A stretch of 6,827 nucleotides of DNA from Peptostreptococcus sp. Its GTDB lineage: Bacteria; Bacillota; Clostridia; Peptostreptococcales; Peptostreptococcaceae. The notes under the pieces are model-generated. The model was not told the origin of the DNA and ran no database searches. It saw only the letters and a list, made by a program, of their open reading frames with translations. Position numbers and translations under genes: made by a program. Positions 5,657-6,827 of the stretch are shown in pieces (positions within the stretch are counted from its first letter, which is position 1; each line of letters starts with the position of its first letter). The stretch is from contig JAHHSS010000076.1 in the NCBI GenBank assembly GCA_020025095.1, forward strand, positions 1-6,827. The letters are read 5' to 3'.

Positions 5657-6610
5657 CTATGGTCTTGATGCAATAATTTCTAAATTACCTTTTAACTCAA
5701 GATTTTTTACTCCAATTGGAACTATAAAAGAATCTCCCAAATTAAGATTATATTTCTTTCCGTCAGCATATATCTCTCCTTCACCCTCGACTACCGTCAT
5801 TAGATAGTAAGTATTATCATCTAAAAAGACTTTTAACTGACCATCACATAAATACTTATAAACACTAAAAAATTCATTTTTCAAATATTTAACAATCTTA
5901 CTTTTATCTGAAATCATTTCCTCTATTTCTAACTTTGGATCACTATGTGGTATTTTAGACACATTTATTGAATCTTGAATGTGAAGTTCTCTCTTTTTTC
6001 CATATTTATCTACTCTATCATAGTCATAGACTCTGTAAGTTGTATCTGAACTCTGTTGTGTTTCCAATATAACAATACCTTTTCCAATCGCATGAATCGT
6101 TCCATATGGTACATCAAAGAAATCTCCTTTTTTCACTTTAACCCTTCTAAGAAGTTTATCCCATTCTCCATCTTCAATTAACTCTACAAATTCTTCTTTT
6201 GACTTTGCTGTATGTCCATATACTATTTCTGCTCCTTCATCTGCTGAAACAATGTACCAACATTCAGTTTTTCCTCTTTCGCCTTTTCCTTCATGAATTC
6301 TAGCATATTCATCATCAGGATGAACCTGTACAGAAAGATTGTCAGATGCGTCTAAAAGCTTTATGAGTAAAGGGAAAGTATCCTCTAAATTTTCTCCAAA
6401 TATTTCTCTGTGTTTTTGATAAAGTTCATCAAGCTTCATTCCTTTATATGCTTTAGGAGAAATTACTTGAGAAACTCCATTTCCATGCGCACTTATAAGC
6501 CACGCCTCTCCTGTTTTTTCACTTGGAGTATCTAAATTAAATTCTTCTCTTAATTTATTTCCTCCCCAAATTTTTTCTTTAAAAACAGCTTTAAGAAATA
6601 TTAAGTCCAT
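5657..6610 (-). CDS. manA: mannose-6-phosphate isomerase, class I
   Basis: This 317-residue cytoplasmic, zinc-dependent cupin enzyme interconverts mannose 6-phosphate and fructose 6-phosphate, feeding PTS-imported mannose into glycolysis or supplying mannose 6-phosphate for glycan synthesis. Length and sequence match the short Bacillus ManA/Pmi type. Visible motifs are FKEKIWGG (10-17), SVQVHPDDEYA (93-103) with zinc ligands Q95 and H97, GKTECWYI (113-120) with E116, GTIHAIGKG (170-178) with H173, and the active-site stretch QQSSDTTYRVYDYDR (185-199) with R193. All four expected metal ligands are present. Upstream in-frame ATGs at 6634 and 6619 were rejected: the family starts at MDLIFLKAVF, and AAAGGA (6619-6624) is 8 nt from that ATG. 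It precedes the PTS operon in the same direction after 504 nt. Confidence 0.95.
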   Translation of the reverse strand: MDLIFLKAVFKEKIWGGNKLREEFNLDTPSEKTGEAWLISAHGNGVSQVISPKAYKGMKLDELYQKHREIFGENLEDTFPLLIKLLDASDNLSVQVHPDDEYARIHEGKGERGKTECWYIVSADEGAEIVYGHTAKSKEEFVELIEDGEWDKLLRRVKVKKGDFFDVPYGTIHAIGKGIVILETQQSSDTTYRVYDYDRVDKYGKKRELHIQDSINVSKIPHSDPKLEIEEMISDKSKIVKYLKNEFFSVYKYLCDGQLKVFLDDNTYYLMTVVEGEGEIYADGKKYNLNLGDSFIVPIGVKNLELKGNLEIIASRP

Positions 6611-6694
6611 AATTCTCATCCTTTCCACTTTCATTCATATTCTTCCAATATCTACTTTTGAAATCAGACATAATCTGTTACTTTTAACTATTCT

Positions 6695-6723
6695 ATAATA
6701 ACCTAAATAGTTTGTTTTTTCAA
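6695..6723 (-). promoter_or_regulatory. SigA-type promoter of manA
   Basis: On the minus strand TTGAAA (6718-6723), a 17-nt spacer and TATTAT (6695-6700) form a good vegetative promoter. The start near 6688 gives a leader of about 78 nt to the manA ATG. No hairpin or riboswitch-like structure is obvious in that leader. Confidence 0.6.
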
Positions 6724-6745
6724 TAGAAACAAGTAAATTAAAGAT

Positions 6746-6762
6746 ATTTTAAGCGTTAAAAT
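6746..6762. repeat. 17-nt palindrome between manA promoter and a divergent promoter
   Basis: ATTTTAA-GCG-TTAAAAT is a perfect inverted repeat of 7-nt arms. It lies about 22 nt upstream of the manA -35 and where the -35 of the possible plus-strand promoter would be. It fits the catabolite-responsive element pattern in its AA-N-CG core but lacks the conserved outer G and C, so it is a degenerate cre or another regulator's operator. Confidence 0.45.
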
Positions 6763-6777
6763 TTAATTGTTTTTTTC

Positions 6778-6786
6778 TGTTATAAT
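6778..6786 (+). promoter_or_regulatory. Possible divergent extended -10 promoter
   Basis: TGTTATAAT on the plus strand is a perfect extended -10 (TG at 6778-6779, TATAAT at 6781-6786). No good -35 is seen; TTAAAA at 6756-6761 is 19 nt away. Transcription would run rightwards out of the window, so its gene cannot be seen. Confidence 0.4.
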
Positions 6787-6827
6787 CTATCTTTTTTATC
6801 TTTTTTATATTTCAACTTTAAAAAAAA

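Noticed and set aside
1..6827. CRISPR arrays, tRNA or rRNA genes, insertion sequences, phage genes
   Set aside because: No regularly spaced repeats, transposase or integrase frames, or recognisable structural RNA sequences were seen on either strand.

Overview
The window looks like chromosome from a low-GC Bacillota, most likely a clostridial anaerobe. Spacers are very AT-rich, Shine-Dalgarno sites are AGGAGG-type, promoters are SigA-like, intrinsic terminators are present, and the phosphotransferase proteins resemble those of Lactococcus, Listeria and related Gram-positives. I cannot name a species from sequence alone. All six recognised genes are on the minus strand, so transcription runs from high to low coordinates.

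Layout in transcription order: (1) 6611-6827, control region of manA, with a SigA-like promoter, a 17-nt palindrome upstream of it and a possible divergent plus-strand promoter. (2) 5657-6610, manA, a short Bacillus-type class I mannose-6-phosphate isomerase. (3) 5153-5656, a 504-nt spacer with a strong extended -10 promoter (5441-5470) followed by a leader of about 280 nt containing several hairpins and a palindrome near the predicted transcription start. (4) 5152-1943, a mannose-family PTS operon: fused IIAB, IIC, IID and a DUF956/ManO-type accessory protein, with gaps of 12, 21 and 72 nt. A GC-rich hairpin lies between IID and DUF956, and an intrinsic terminator follows DUF956. (5) 1517-1866, an AT-rich spacer with a SigA-like promoter whose -35 is overlapped by a perfect palindrome. 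(6) 293-1516, a dicarboxylate/amino-acid:cation symporter (SDF/DAACS family) with its own terminator at 201-233. (7) 1-200, no supportable gene.

The PTS takes up and phosphorylates mannose, glucose or related hexoses (IIAB on the cytoplasmic side, IIC plus IID in the membrane). ManA then converts mannose 6-phosphate to fructose 6-phosphate for glycolysis. The symporter appears to be a separate unit and probably carries a neutral substrate, because the arginine that binds acidic side chains in aspartate transporters is replaced by glycine. The membrane PTS is of the type used by class IIa bacteriocins as a receptor, including the extra IID region. I see no clearly new system here. The most unusual points are the promoter-region palindromes, the structured PTS leader without a sigma-54 site or local regulator, and the altered binding residues of the symporter.
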